A stretch of 5,500 nucleotides of DNA, from contig JAGPFK010000125.1 of the NCBI GenBank assembly GCA_018056585.1, positions 1 to 5,500 of the forward strand, written 5' to 3'. The notes beneath the pieces are model-generated. The model saw nothing but the letters and a program-made list of their open reading frames with translations. It had not been told where the DNA came from and did not search any database. Source of the stretch: Clostridia bacterium. Its GTDB lineage: Bacteria > Bacillota > Clostridia > Saccharofermentanales > UBA5734. This document shows, in pieces, positions 1 through 4,470 of this stretch; within the stretch, counting starts at the first letter, position 1; every line of letters starts with the position of its first letter. The position numbers and the translations under genes were made by a program.

Positions 1-196
1 CTCGGGATAAGATCCGTTCCGGATAGCTTTCGGACTTCAGCTTGTAACGCAGCCTGATCCGCTCTCTTGCGCCTCGTATGGTTCGTGTTCCTCGCCTGGA
101 ACTTCGCTTCGGACACCCTTGCTCTTGGCTGGTGGTTGGCCGCTATCTATCCCCGCAGTGGACTTGCGCCACCTATTAACGTGCCATGCCCGGCAC
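1..196 (-). mobile_element. Group II intron, 5' part (domain I), running off the left edge
   Basis: Read on the minus strand from 196 downward, the sequence opens with GTGCC, then GGGCAT, then GGCAC, forming a 5-bp hairpin. After that come a GTGG/CCAC hairpin, the string AGCCAAGAGCAAGGGTGTCC and a later GCTGAAGTCCGAAAGC. From memory, this succession resembles the 5' domain I of bacterial group II introns, which begin with GUGYG-like sequence; here the fifth base is C rather than G. There is no open reading frame of note on the minus strand, as expected, because the reverse transcriptase/maturase ORF lies in domain IV, beyond the window. The 5' splice boundary is inferred at 196/197, a few bases after the hairpin that ends the tRNA array. 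The subclass cannot be settled from this piece. A different structured RNA is possible but less likely. Confidence 0.65.
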
Positions 197-200
197 ATAC

Positions 201-242
201 AAATAACTCCGCTACGATTGTATCCGTAACGGAGTCTTTTTT
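201..242 (-). terminator. Hairpin terminator of the tRNA array
   Basis: Arms 206-216 and 225-235 form an 11-bp stem with an 8-base loop. The one imperfect position is a G-U pair in the minus-strand RNA but a C-A mismatch in the plus-strand RNA, which suggests the structure is kept for minus-strand transcription. The minus-strand tail (TTATTTGTAT) is only moderately U-rich. The plus-strand side has a clean run of six T at 237-242, so the element could also stop convergent plus-strand transcripts. It starts right after the encoded CCA of tRNA-Cys. Confidence 0.65.
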
Positions 243-315
243 GGAGGCACCATCCAGATTCGAACTGGAGATAAAGGTTTTGCAGACCTCTGCCTTGCCA
301 CTTGGCTATGGTGCC
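242..315 (-). tRNA. tRNA-Cys (anticodon GCA)
   Basis: A cloverleaf of 74 bases including an encoded CCA (242-244). The acceptor stem GGCACCA pairs with TGGTGCC and the discriminator is U73, as expected for cysteine. The anticodon loop CTGCAAA presents GCA on a GAGGT/ACCTT stem, and the T loop is TTCGAAT. It is the last gene of the four-tRNA array, separated from tRNA-Val by a 65-base spacer, unlike the very short gaps between the other three. Confidence 0.95.
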
Positions 316-380
316 GTTTCTCCCACAATCTGAGCTGCGGGAGGTCTGCGGGGGGGGATGAAGCCCTCATCCTGACGATC
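316..380 (-). other. Structured spacer between tRNA-Val and tRNA-Cys
   Basis: This spacer holds no gene. In the minus-strand RNA it can form two hairpins. One is a 6-bp stem GGATGA/TCATCC near 356-372. The other is an 8-bp stem with one G-U pair (arms 320-327 and 336-343, 8-base loop). Between them is a run of eight C (G at 350-357 on the plus strand). Neither hairpin has a U-run after it, so terminator function is not supported; a processing signal or the scar of a lost gene are possible explanations. Confidence 0.4.
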
Positions 381-456
381 TGGTGGGTACTACTGGACTC
401 GAACCAGCGACCCCATGCGTGTGAAGCATGTGCTCTCCCAGCTGAGCTAAGCACCC
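381..456 (-). tRNA. tRNA-Val (anticodon CAC)
   Basis: A cloverleaf of 76 bases with encoded CCA (381-383). The acceptor stem GGGTGCT pairs with AGTACCC with one G-U, and the discriminator is A. The anticodon stem CATGC/GCATG is perfect and the loop TTCACAC gives CAC, which reads the valine codon GUG. The T stem is GCTGG/CCAGT. Bacteria always need a UAC valine tRNA, so this GUG-specific species is probably an additional isoacceptor. Confidence 0.95.
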
Positions 457-465
457 GCGGTACAT

Positions 466-540
466 TGGTGACCCGTAGGAGAATCGAACTCCTGTCTTCG
501 CCGTGAAAGGGCGATGTCTTAGCCTCTTGACTAACGGGCC
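466..540 (-). tRNA. tRNA-Glu (anticodon UUC)
   Basis: A cloverleaf of 75 bases with encoded CCA (466-468). The acceptor stem GGCCCGT pairs with ACGGGTC with one G-U, the discriminator is A, and the T arm is AGGAG/CTCCT. The anticodon loop CTTTCAC gives UUC, reading both GAA and GAG. It starts 3 bases after tRNA-Met ends and lies 9 bases before tRNA-Val, so the array is surely one precursor transcript cut by RNases. Confidence 0.96.
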
Positions 541-543
541 ATT

Positions 544-620
544 TGGTAGCGGCGGTCGGATTCGAACCAACGACACTTCGGGTATGAACCGAATGCTCTG
601 ACCAACTGAGCTACGCCGCC
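544..620 (-). tRNA. tRNA-Met (anticodon CAU), elongator type
   Basis: A cloverleaf of 77 bases with encoded CCA. The acceptor stem GGCGGCG pairs with CGCCGCT and the anticodon loop TTCATAC gives CAU on a TTCGG/CCGAA stem. It lacks the marks of the initiator: there is no mismatch at 1-72 (G1-U72 is a wobble pair) and no run of three G-C pairs next to the anticodon loop. The sequence closely follows the elongator Met tRNA of Bacillus as I recall it. A tRNA-Ile2 with modified CAU is the alternative, judged less likely. It is the first gene of the array, about 30 bases after the promoter -10 box. Confidence 0.93.
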
Positions 621-651
621 CTGATCATCCTTTTCCTCGAGGTGCTTCATG

Positions 652-681
652 ATTCTATCAGGAGTTTCGCTGTTTTGTCAA
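652..681 (-). promoter_or_regulatory. Sigma-A-type promoter of the tRNA array
   Basis: On the minus strand the -35 box TTGACA (676-681) is followed after 18 bases by TAGAAT (652-657). A TG one base upstream of the -10 box makes it an extended -10 promoter. Transcription should start near 642-646, some 25 bases before tRNA-Met. The same TGATAGAAT extended -10 occurs in the rpmG promoter of this window. The core boxes are near-consensus, fitting a stable-RNA promoter. Confidence 0.8.
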
Positions 682-683
682 GG

Positions 684-720
684 AGTTCAGACCGGCTTTT
701 AAACCAGGCCGGCCTGAACT
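684..720 (-). terminator. Large hairpin after rplL, U-tract lacking
   Basis: Arms 684-696 and 708-720 make a 13-bp stem with an 11-base loop. The single imperfect pair is G-U in the minus-strand RNA but A-C on the plus strand, so the fold is favoured in the rplL transcript. The stem ends only two bases before the tRNA -35 box and has no U-run, so intrinsic termination is uncertain. It may instead stabilise the 3' end of the rplJ-rplL message or act as a processing site. Confidence 0.55.
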
Positions 721-751
721 TCTGCTTTGTGACGATAAGCCTGAAGTGCCC

Positions 752-1132
752 TTACTTCAGCTCCACCTCGGCGCCTGCTTCTGTCAATTTTTTGGCAATA
801 GCCTCGGCTTCTTCTTTACTGACGTTCTCCTTAATAGCTTTGGGTGCGCTGTCAACCAGATCTTTTGCATCCTTCAAGCCCAATCCGGTCAGTTCACGAA
901 CAGCCTTAATAACCGGTATTTTGCTTTCCCCTGCTGCTTTAAGGATAACGGTAAACTCAGTCTGCTCCTCTTCCTTAGCAGCTTCTGCTGCACCGGCAGC
1001 TGCAGGTGCAGCGGCCATCGCTGCGGCTGAAACACCAAATTCTTCCTCCAGTGCCTTGACCAGCTCGGCTAATTCCATAACCGACAGGGTCTTCACTTCT
1101 TCAACAAATTTTGCGACTTTTTCGCTTGCCAT
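752..1132 (-). CDS. rplL: Large ribosomal subunit protein L7/L12 (bL12)
   Basis: This is the stalk protein that recruits and activates the translation GTPases (EF-Tu, EF-G, IF2, RF3); dimers bind the C-terminal helix of L10. The 126-residue length is typical. Residues 1-32 form the N-terminal dimerisation helices. Residues 36-55 are the Ala-rich flexible hinge. Residues 57-126 are the globular factor-binding domain, carrying the conserved string [20 protein letters not shown] (71-90). The ATG at 1130-1132 follows a strong GGAGGT site eight bases upstream. The gene starts 25 bases after rplJ ends and shares its transcript and leader control. The stop codon lies in a small hairpin (arms 741-747 and 754-760). 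In most bacteria rpoB would follow; here a hairpin and a tRNA array do. Confidence 0.98.
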   Translation of the reverse strand: MASEKVAKFVEEVKTLSVMELAELVKALEEEFGVSAAAMAAAPAAAGAAEAAKEEEQTEFTVILKAAGESKIPVIKAVRELTGLGLKDAKDLVDSAPKAIKENVSKEEAEAIAKKLTEAGAEVELK

Positions 1133-1157
1133 CTGATATGACCTCCTCTATCTTCCA

Positions 1158-1694
1158 TCATGCTTCTGTGTTTTGCTCGGCGGGAGTTGGTTCCGCCTCA
1201 TTTTCCATCTTTTCCTTAATTGCATTGAGTACAATTGCCAGGCAAGTAACAGGTGACAATAAAGTAAATACCAGCTGCCCGTACAAAACTTCCTGGCTCG
1301 GTATGCTGGCCAATTGATCAATCTCATCAAGGCCAATGATCTTACCCTCAAGAACCCCGCCTTTAATTTTGAGCTTGTCAAATTGACGCGAATATTCCTT
1401 GATGAGCTTAGCCGGGGCAATCAGATCATCTTTACTGTAAGCAACAGCAGTTGGGCCTTTGAGCATCTCATCGAGTCCCTCGAGGCCAATCTGGTCAATT
1501 GCCCGTTGCAGCATTGTGTTTTTGATGACTTTGTATATGACCCCTGCCTTCCGAAGTTCCGCTCGCATTTGCGTGTCTTGTGCCACAGTCAGGCCCCTGT
1601 ATTCGGCCAGAATAATTGATTTGGCCTGCCTCAGCTCATCAGCAAGGGTATTCACCGTCGCCTGTTTTGCTTCCAGTATTTTCTCACTGGGCAT
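1158..1694 (-). CDS. rplJ: Large ribosomal subunit protein L10 (uL10)
   Basis: L10 forms the base of the ribosomal stalk: its N-terminal domain binds 23S rRNA with L11, and its C-terminal helix carries L7/L12 dimers. The 178-residue protein has the usual features: an N-terminal helix, YRGL (32-35), YKVIKNT (54-60) and the GPTAVAY strand (80-86). A helical C-terminal half follows, ending in an acidic, Pro-containing tail (about 163-178). The ATG at 1692-1694 is preceded by AAGGAGGG with 5-base spacing. Upstream lie a promoter, an L10 leader and an attenuator hairpin, so L10 most likely controls its own synthesis and that of L7/L12 by binding the leader. The gene is complete with no anomalies. 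Confidence 0.98.
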   Translation of the reverse strand: MPSEKILEAKQATVNTLADELRQAKSIILAEYRGLTVAQDTQMRAELRKAGVIYKVIKNTMLQRAIDQIGLEGLDEMLKGPTAVAYSKDDLIAPAKLIKEYSRQFDKLKIKGGVLEGKIIGLDEIDQLASIPSQEVLYGQLVFTLLSPVTCLAIVLNAIKEKMENEAEPTPAEQNTEA

Positions 1695-1710
1695 ACAATC
1701 CCTCCTTCAA

Positions 1711-1746
1711 ACATAAAAAGCCTCTCATGCCATTGACATGAGAGGC
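1711..1746 (-). terminator. Attenuator hairpin of the L10 leader
   Basis: On the minus strand a perfect 10-bp stem GCCTCTCATG/CATGAGAGGC (1737-1746 and 1720-1729) with a 7-base loop is followed at once by TTTTT (1715-1719). It has the shape of an intrinsic terminator and ends about 17 bases before the rplJ start codon. In the known Gram-positive L10 leaders the terminator-like hairpin sits in this place and L10 binding favours it, lowering rplJ-rplL expression. Confidence 0.9.
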
Positions 1747-1843
1747 AGAAACAACACCGGTTTCATACGGTTATGATATCTACAACCTCGGCAGGACGAC
1801 TGACGTTTACTTCCGTTTGGAATCCTGCTGTCTTTGGCATGTT
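1747..1843 (-). promoter_or_regulatory. L10 ribosomal-protein leader (rplJ 5' UTR)
   Basis: The leader core reads AAAGACAGCAGGA at 1835-1823 and TCCTGCCGAGGT at 1796-1785 on the minus strand. These match what I recall of the Rfam L10 leader: a CAGCAGGA/TCCTGCCG helix with one A-C mismatch, flanked by conserved purines that mimic the L10 site on 23S rRNA. A second small stem (GGTTGT/ATAACC, 1769-1787) follows. The rplJ attenuator comes next. The expected transcript start from the promoter at 1849-1877 falls just ahead of this element, so the leader is a defined 5' UTR of about 150 bases. Confidence 0.88.
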
Positions 1844-1848
1844 TTTAC

Positions 1849-1877
1849 ATTTTATCTGGTTCAGTTGAACCTGTCAA
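1849..1877 (-). promoter_or_regulatory. Sigma-A-type promoter for rplJ-rplL
   Basis: On the minus strand TTGACA (1872-1877) is followed after exactly 17 bases by TAAAAT (1849-1854), five of six matches to the -10 consensus. Start of transcription is expected near 1842-1844, right where the L10 leader begins, which supports the call. The boxes lie 17-45 bases after the rplA stop codon. The 17-base spacer contains the inverted repeat GGTTCA-AC-TGAACC. This promoter lets rplJ-rplL be made in excess of rplK-rplA, as stalk stoichiometry requires. Confidence 0.82.
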
Positions 1878-1893
1878 TCCATCCTTTTTAGTT

Positions 1894-2583
1894 CTAAATG
1901 CGAGCCGGATTGACTTTAATACCGGGGCCCATGGTCGCCGCCAACACAACACTGCGCAAGTATTGACCTTTAGCGGCCGCTGGTTTTGCCCTGACAATCG
2001 CATCCATTAAAACTTTAAAGTTTTCCATCAGCTGGTCCTGGTTAAACGAAGCTTTGCCAATCGGACAATGGATGATATTGGTTTTATCCAAACGATATTC
2101 TATTTTACCTGCTTTGATTTCGGCGATTGTTCTGGCCAAATCCATGGTTACTGTCCCGGACTTGGGGTTCGGCATCAAACCTTTAGGGCCTAAAACGCGG
2201 CCCAAACGTCCAACGGCGCTCATCATATCAGGTGTTGCGACCACAACATCATAATCAAACCAGTTTTCATTGCGGATTTTGTCAATGAGTTCCTCTGCTC
2301 CTACATAATCTGCGCCTGCTTCTCTGGCCTCATCTGCTTTTGGCCCCTTGGCGAAAACAAGGACACGTTTGGTGCTGCCGGTTCCATGAGGTAAGACAAC
2401 TGCGCCGCGCACCTGCTGATCGGCATGACGCGAGTCAACGCCGAGTCGAACATGCAATTCAATCGTTTCGTCAAATTTTGCCTTTGCTGTTTTCTGAACC
2501 AGATCAATGGCGTCTGACGGATCATAAGCAACCGTGCGATCATATAACTTGAGCAGCTCCTGATACCGCTTGCCTCTTTTCAT
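1894..2583 (-). CDS. rplA: Large ribosomal subunit protein L1 (uL1)
   Basis: L1 forms the mobile stalk near the E site, binding helices 76-78 of 23S rRNA and helping release deacylated tRNA. It is also the translational repressor of the rplK-rplA message in studied bacteria. The protein is 229 residues, as usual. Domain I is made from both ends of the chain and domain II from the middle (about 67-158). The signature [15 protein letters not shown] is at 127-141 and [10 protein letters not shown] near the C-terminus (217-226). The ATG at 2581-2583 has a GGAAGGAG site about nine bases upstream. The first residues MKRGKRY match the usual family start. It begins 23 bases after rplK ends and is clearly co-transcribed with it. 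Confidence 0.98.
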   Translation of the reverse strand: MKRGKRYQELLKLYDRTVAYDPSDAIDLVQKTAKAKFDETIELHVRLGVDSRHADQQVRGAVVLPHGTGSTKRVLVFAKGPKADEAREAGADYVGAEELIDKIRNENWFDYDVVVATPDMMSAVGRLGRVLGPKGLMPNPKSGTVTMDLARTIAEIKAGKIEYRLDKTNIIHCPIGKASFNQDQLMENFKVLMDAIVRAKPAAAKGQYLRSVVLAATMGPGIKVNPARI

Positions 2584-2606
2584 AATCTTTCACTCCTTCC
2601 GGCCTT

Positions 2607-3035
2607 TTAGTCATCGACAACGACGATGCCCATGCTTCTTGCTGTCCCAGCCACCATTCGCGCGCAAGCCTCAAGATCAGATGCATTCGTATCGACCATT
2701 TTAATCTGGGCAATCTTCATAACCTCCGAACGAGGTATCTTTGCGACTTTTTCGCGGCTTGGTTTTCCAGAGCCTTTTTCGATGTTGCAAGCCTTTTTCA
2801 GCAGCACGGGGACCGGAGGCGTTTTTGTAATGAAAGTAAACGAACGATCTGCATAGATCGTAATGACGACAGGAATAATCATCCCTGCATCTTTGGCGGT
2901 TCTCTCATTAAACTCCTTGACAAACATGGAAATATTCACACCATGCTGTCCAAGGGCTGGTCCAACCGGCGGCGCTGGAGTGGCTTTGCCTGCTGGGATC
3001 TGTAATTTAACATATCCCGTGACTTTTTTTGCCAT
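2607..3035 (-). CDS. rplK: Large ribosomal subunit protein L11 (uL11)
   Basis: L11 binds the GTPase-associated centre of 23S rRNA beside L10. It is the site of thiostrepton action and is needed for RelA activation in the stringent response. The 142-residue protein has an N-terminal domain with the Pro-rich motif PPVGPALG (22-29), where thiostrepton binds, and a C-terminal rRNA-binding domain (about 75-142). I start it at the ATG at 3033-3035, giving [17 protein letters not shown], the usual family start, with GGGAGGT eight bases upstream. A 23-codon in-frame extension to 3104 lacks family similarity and would include the hairpin and ribosome binding site. N-terminal lysines are likely trimethylated by PrmA as in other bacteria; no prmA gene is in view. 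Confidence 0.98.
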   Translation of the reverse strand: MAKKVTGYVKLQIPAGKATPAPPVGPALGQHGVNISMFVKEFNERTAKDAGMIIPVVITIYADRSFTFITKTPPVPVLLKKACNIEKGSGKPSREKVAKIPRSEVMKIAQIKMVDTNASDLEACARMVAGTARSMGIVVVDD

Positions 3036-3064
3036 TTTTGGCCACCTCCCAAAATCATTTTTAT

Positions 3065-3099
3065 TGATATCGGCAGGCTTAGTTGCCTGCCGTTTATCA
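3065..3099 (-). promoter_or_regulatory. Two-part hairpin in the rplK leader, candidate L1 operator
   Basis: In the 95 bases between nusG and rplK, the minus-strand RNA forms TGATA / TATCA as a lower stem. An asymmetric internal loop (AA against A) and a perfect 8-bp upper stem CGGCAGGC/GCCTGCCG (3085-3092 and 3071-3078) with loop AACTAA follow. There is no U-run, so it is not a good terminator. In known cases L1 represses the rplK-rplA message by binding a two-helix element with an asymmetric loop near the rplK start. The shape and position fit, but I cannot match the conserved bases, so the role is an inference. Confidence 0.4.
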
Positions 3100-3130
3100 T
3101 CCACTGTTTGCTATCTGCTCATTTTTCCCG

Positions 3131-3667
3131 TCAGATGCGCATAATTTGTGTTAATTCCATTTCAACGGGCGTTTCTCTTCCGAACATGGAAACAAGAACG
3201 CGTACTTTCTTTTTTTCCAGGTTAATCTCTTCAACGGTTCCAATAAAGCTCTCAAGTGGTCCGCTGATAACTTTTACAGAATCCCCGACATCATAGTCGA
3301 CGACTGGTTCCCAGTTGGATTCCATACCCATCAGCATGAGTTCTTCTTCTGTCAGAGGAATCGGCTTTGAGCTGGAAGGACCGACAAAACCGGTCACACC
3401 ACGCGTATTGCGGACAATATACCAGATTTCATCCGTCAGGCGCATTTTCACCAGAACGTATCCTGGATAAATCTTACGCTGTGTCACTTTCTTTTTTCCG
3501 TCTTTGATCTCAACCTGTTCTTCTGTTGGAACCGATACTTCCTGGATGTAGTCCTGAATACCCCGATTCTCAACAATTTGCTCCAAGGTCGCCTTGACTT
3601 TGTTCTCATACCCGGAATATGTATGGACAACATACCATTTGGCATCCGAGGAGTTTCCTTCGGTCAT
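3131..3667 (-). CDS. nusG: Transcription termination/antitermination factor NusG
   Basis: NusG binds RNA polymerase across the clamp through its N-terminal NGN domain. Its KOW domain contacts partners such as ribosomal protein S10 or Rho. The 178-residue protein has the NGN domain at about 10-108, with WYVVHTYSGYENKV (11-24), YPGYVLVKM (67-75) and TRGVTGFVG (88-96). The KOW domain follows at about 124-172 (VGDSVKVISGPLESFIGTV). The last residues (ELTQIMRI) are typical of the family. The ATG at 3665-3667 has AAAGGAGAT upstream with workable spacing. It follows secE by 69 bases, the nearly universal secE-nusG pairing. No anomalies are seen. Confidence 0.98.
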   Translation of the reverse strand: MTEGNSSDAKWYVVHTYSGYENKVKATLEQIVENRGIQDYIQEVSVPTEEQVEIKDGKKKVTQRKIYPGYVLVKMRLTDEIWYIVRNTRGVTGFVGPSSSKPIPLTEEELMLMGMESNWEPVVDYDVGDSVKVISGPLESFIGTVEEINLEKKKVRVLVSMFGRETPVEMELTQIMRI

Positions 3668-3736
3668 GTATTCTATCTCCTTTTACCCGTCGTCAGGGTT
3701 GTATAAACTGACACCAGACAACTTCTTGCCGTCTGA

Positions 3737-4117
3737 TCATTCAGTCGATGCCGTAGTCAGTATTTCACTTGTCTCGATCGTTGTTTCAACGGTGGTCGTG
3801 ACTTGTGTTGTTGGTGCCGGTGTTGGAGTTGGCTTTGGCGCATAGAAGCCGACCGCATTCAGAATGGCGCCTAGAAGGGTATCCACAACAAAGAGTAAAA
3901 GGCCAACCAAAAGACAAATAGCCAGCACCGTTGCCGTGCTTTGGACCAGGCGTTTTCGGTCCGGCCAGACAACGCGCTTCAATTCTGCCTTTAAACCTGA
4001 GAAGAAATTTTTTAATTTCTTCCAGATGTTGACAAAAAAGACGGCAATTTTCTGAAAAATATTACGCTTGGCCTCTTTTGACTGCACCTGGTTCTCCTTT
4101 TTGCTTTTTTTTGCCAC
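3737..4117 (-). CDS. secE: Preprotein translocase subunit SecE with Thr/Pro-rich C-terminal tail
   Basis: SecE clamps the two halves of the SecY channel in the cytoplasmic membrane and is essential for Sec export. The family core is clear: an amphipathic basic segment, GLKAELKRVVWPDRKRL (41-57), then one membrane segment (about 62-82), the single-span form usual in Gram-positives. I place the start at GTG 4115-4117, giving MAKKSKKEN. It has AGAAGGA ten bases upstream, and a TTG further upstream at 4144 lies inside a hairpin. The predicted length of 126 residues is long for single-span SecE (often about 60-75). There is extra basic sequence at the N-terminus. Residues 93-126 form an unusual tail with 13 threonines and alternating Pro residues (PKPTPTPAP), expected outside the cell. 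It sits between rpmG and nusG, the standard place. Confidence 0.93.
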   Translation of the reverse strand: MAKKSKKENQVQSKEAKRNIFQKIAVFFVNIWKKLKNFFSGLKAELKRVVWPDRKRLVQSTATVLAICLLVGLLLFVVDTLLGAILNAVGFYAPKPTPTPAPTTQVTTTVETTIETSEILTTASTE

Positions 4118-4134
4118 GTCGCACACATCCTTCT

Positions 4135-4158
4135 GCCACTTCAAAGAACGGAAGCGGC
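4135..4158 (-). promoter_or_regulatory. Hairpin just upstream of the secE ribosome binding site
   Basis: Arms 4151-4158 (GCCGCTTC on the minus strand) and 4135-4142 (GAAGTGGC) form an 8-bp stem with one G-U pair and an 8-base loop. The stem ends directly before AGAAGGA, the presumed secE ribosome binding site. It may insulate secE from rpmG translation or protect the message. No U-run follows, so it is not a terminator. Confidence 0.35.
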
Positions 4159-4180
4159 AACATCAAAAATCACAAGCCGT

Positions 4181-4345
4181 TTACTTGGTTTCACGATGAA
4201 TCGTATGCTTACGGCAGAACCTGCAATATTTCTTCATCTCCAACCGATCCGGCGTATTTTTTTTGTTTTTCGTCGTATCATAGTTGCGCTGTTTGCATTC
4301 CGTACAGGATAAGGCCACCTTATCACGAACCGCAGCTTTTGCCAT
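4181..4345 (-). CDS. rpmG: Large ribosomal subunit protein L33 (bL33), four-cysteine form
   Basis: This short gene encodes 54 residues beginning [17 protein letters not shown] and ending HTIHRETK. Four cysteines at 14, 17, 41 and 44 in two CxxC pairs identify the zinc-binding (C+) form of L33. The string [20 protein letters not shown] (21-40) is the family core. L33 lies near the E site of the large subunit. The ATG at 4343-4345 follows a near-perfect GGAGGTGATC ribosome binding site. In Firmicutes rpmG commonly precedes secE-nusG, as here. It is the first gene after the promoter at 4419-4447, with an untranslated leader of about 65 bases. In species with several L33 copies, the C+ form is replaced by zinc-free paralogues under zinc shortage; whether such a paralogue exists here cannot be seen. 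Confidence 0.97.
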   Translation of the reverse strand: MAKAAVRDKVALSCTECKQRNYDTTKNKKNTPDRLEMKKYCRFCRKHTIHRETK

Positions 4346-4359
4346 TGATGATCACCTCC

Positions 4360-4375
4360 GCCGGCTCAATCCGGC
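4360..4375 (-). promoter_or_regulatory. Small hairpin abutting the rpmG ribosome binding site
   Basis: On the minus strand GCCGG-ATTGAG-CCGGC forms a 5-bp all-GC stem that ends immediately before GGAGGTGATC of rpmG. The same stretch contains a direct repeat of GAGCCGG. Such a stem would leave the ribosome binding site open but could be a protein-binding site in the leader. The role is unknown. Confidence 0.3.
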
Positions 4376-4418
4376 TCTCTTAACATAAAAAAAGATCCTT
4401 TTGTGGACAAGCAAACGA

Positions 4419-4447
4419 ATTCTATCACAGGCTTGCTTGTTTGTCAA
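4419..4447 (-). promoter_or_regulatory. Sigma-A-type promoter of the rpmG-secE-nusG-rplK-rplA operon
   Basis: On the minus strand TTGACA (4442-4447) is followed after 17 bases by TAGAAT (4419-4424), with TG one base upstream of the -10 box (extended -10). Transcription should start near 4411-4413. The -35 box lies 23 bases after the hisE stop codon. A perfect 8-bp inverted repeat ACAAGCAA/TTGCTTGT (arms 4407-4414 and 4433-4440) is centred on the -10 box. Confidence 0.85.
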
Positions 4448-4470
4448 ACTGAATTTTTTCCGCAAACTGC

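Noticed and set aside
67..333. Plus-strand open frame of 88 codons
   Set aside because: It crosses the inferred intron 5' region, the terminator hairpin and nearly all of tRNA-Cys. No ribosome binding site or recognisable domain; a chance frame over structured RNA.
212..576. Minus-strand open frames over the tRNA array
   Set aside because: They lie entirely across tRNA genes and their spacers; no protein-like composition.
544..620. tRNA-Met as initiator tRNA
   Set aside because: It lacks the three G-C pairs next to the anticodon loop and the unpaired 1-72 position of initiator tRNA.
642..1136. Plus-strand frames opposite rplL
   Set aside because: Antisense shadows of an Ala-rich gene; no ribosome binding site or family resemblance.
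1148..1420. Minus-strand 90-codon frame inside rplJ
   Set aside because: Alternative frame within a fully convincing L10 gene.
3036..3104. 23-codon N-terminal extension of rplK
   Set aside because: The extension spans the leader hairpin and the ribosome binding site, and L11 proteins start at MAKKV.
3714..3736. Hairpin after the secE stop codon
   Set aside because: Eight-pair stem with two G-U pairs and no U-run inside a standard secE-nusG junction; could be chance.
4118..4144. Upstream TTG start for secE at 4144
   Set aside because: It lies inside the hairpin 4135-4158, has no ribosome binding site, and would add nine residues unlike the family start. The GTG at 4117 has AGAAGGA ahead of it.
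4391..4407. AAAAG/CTTTT stem before rpmG as a terminator or attenuator
   Set aside because: Only five A-U-rich pairs with a three-base loop; too weak despite the following T-run.
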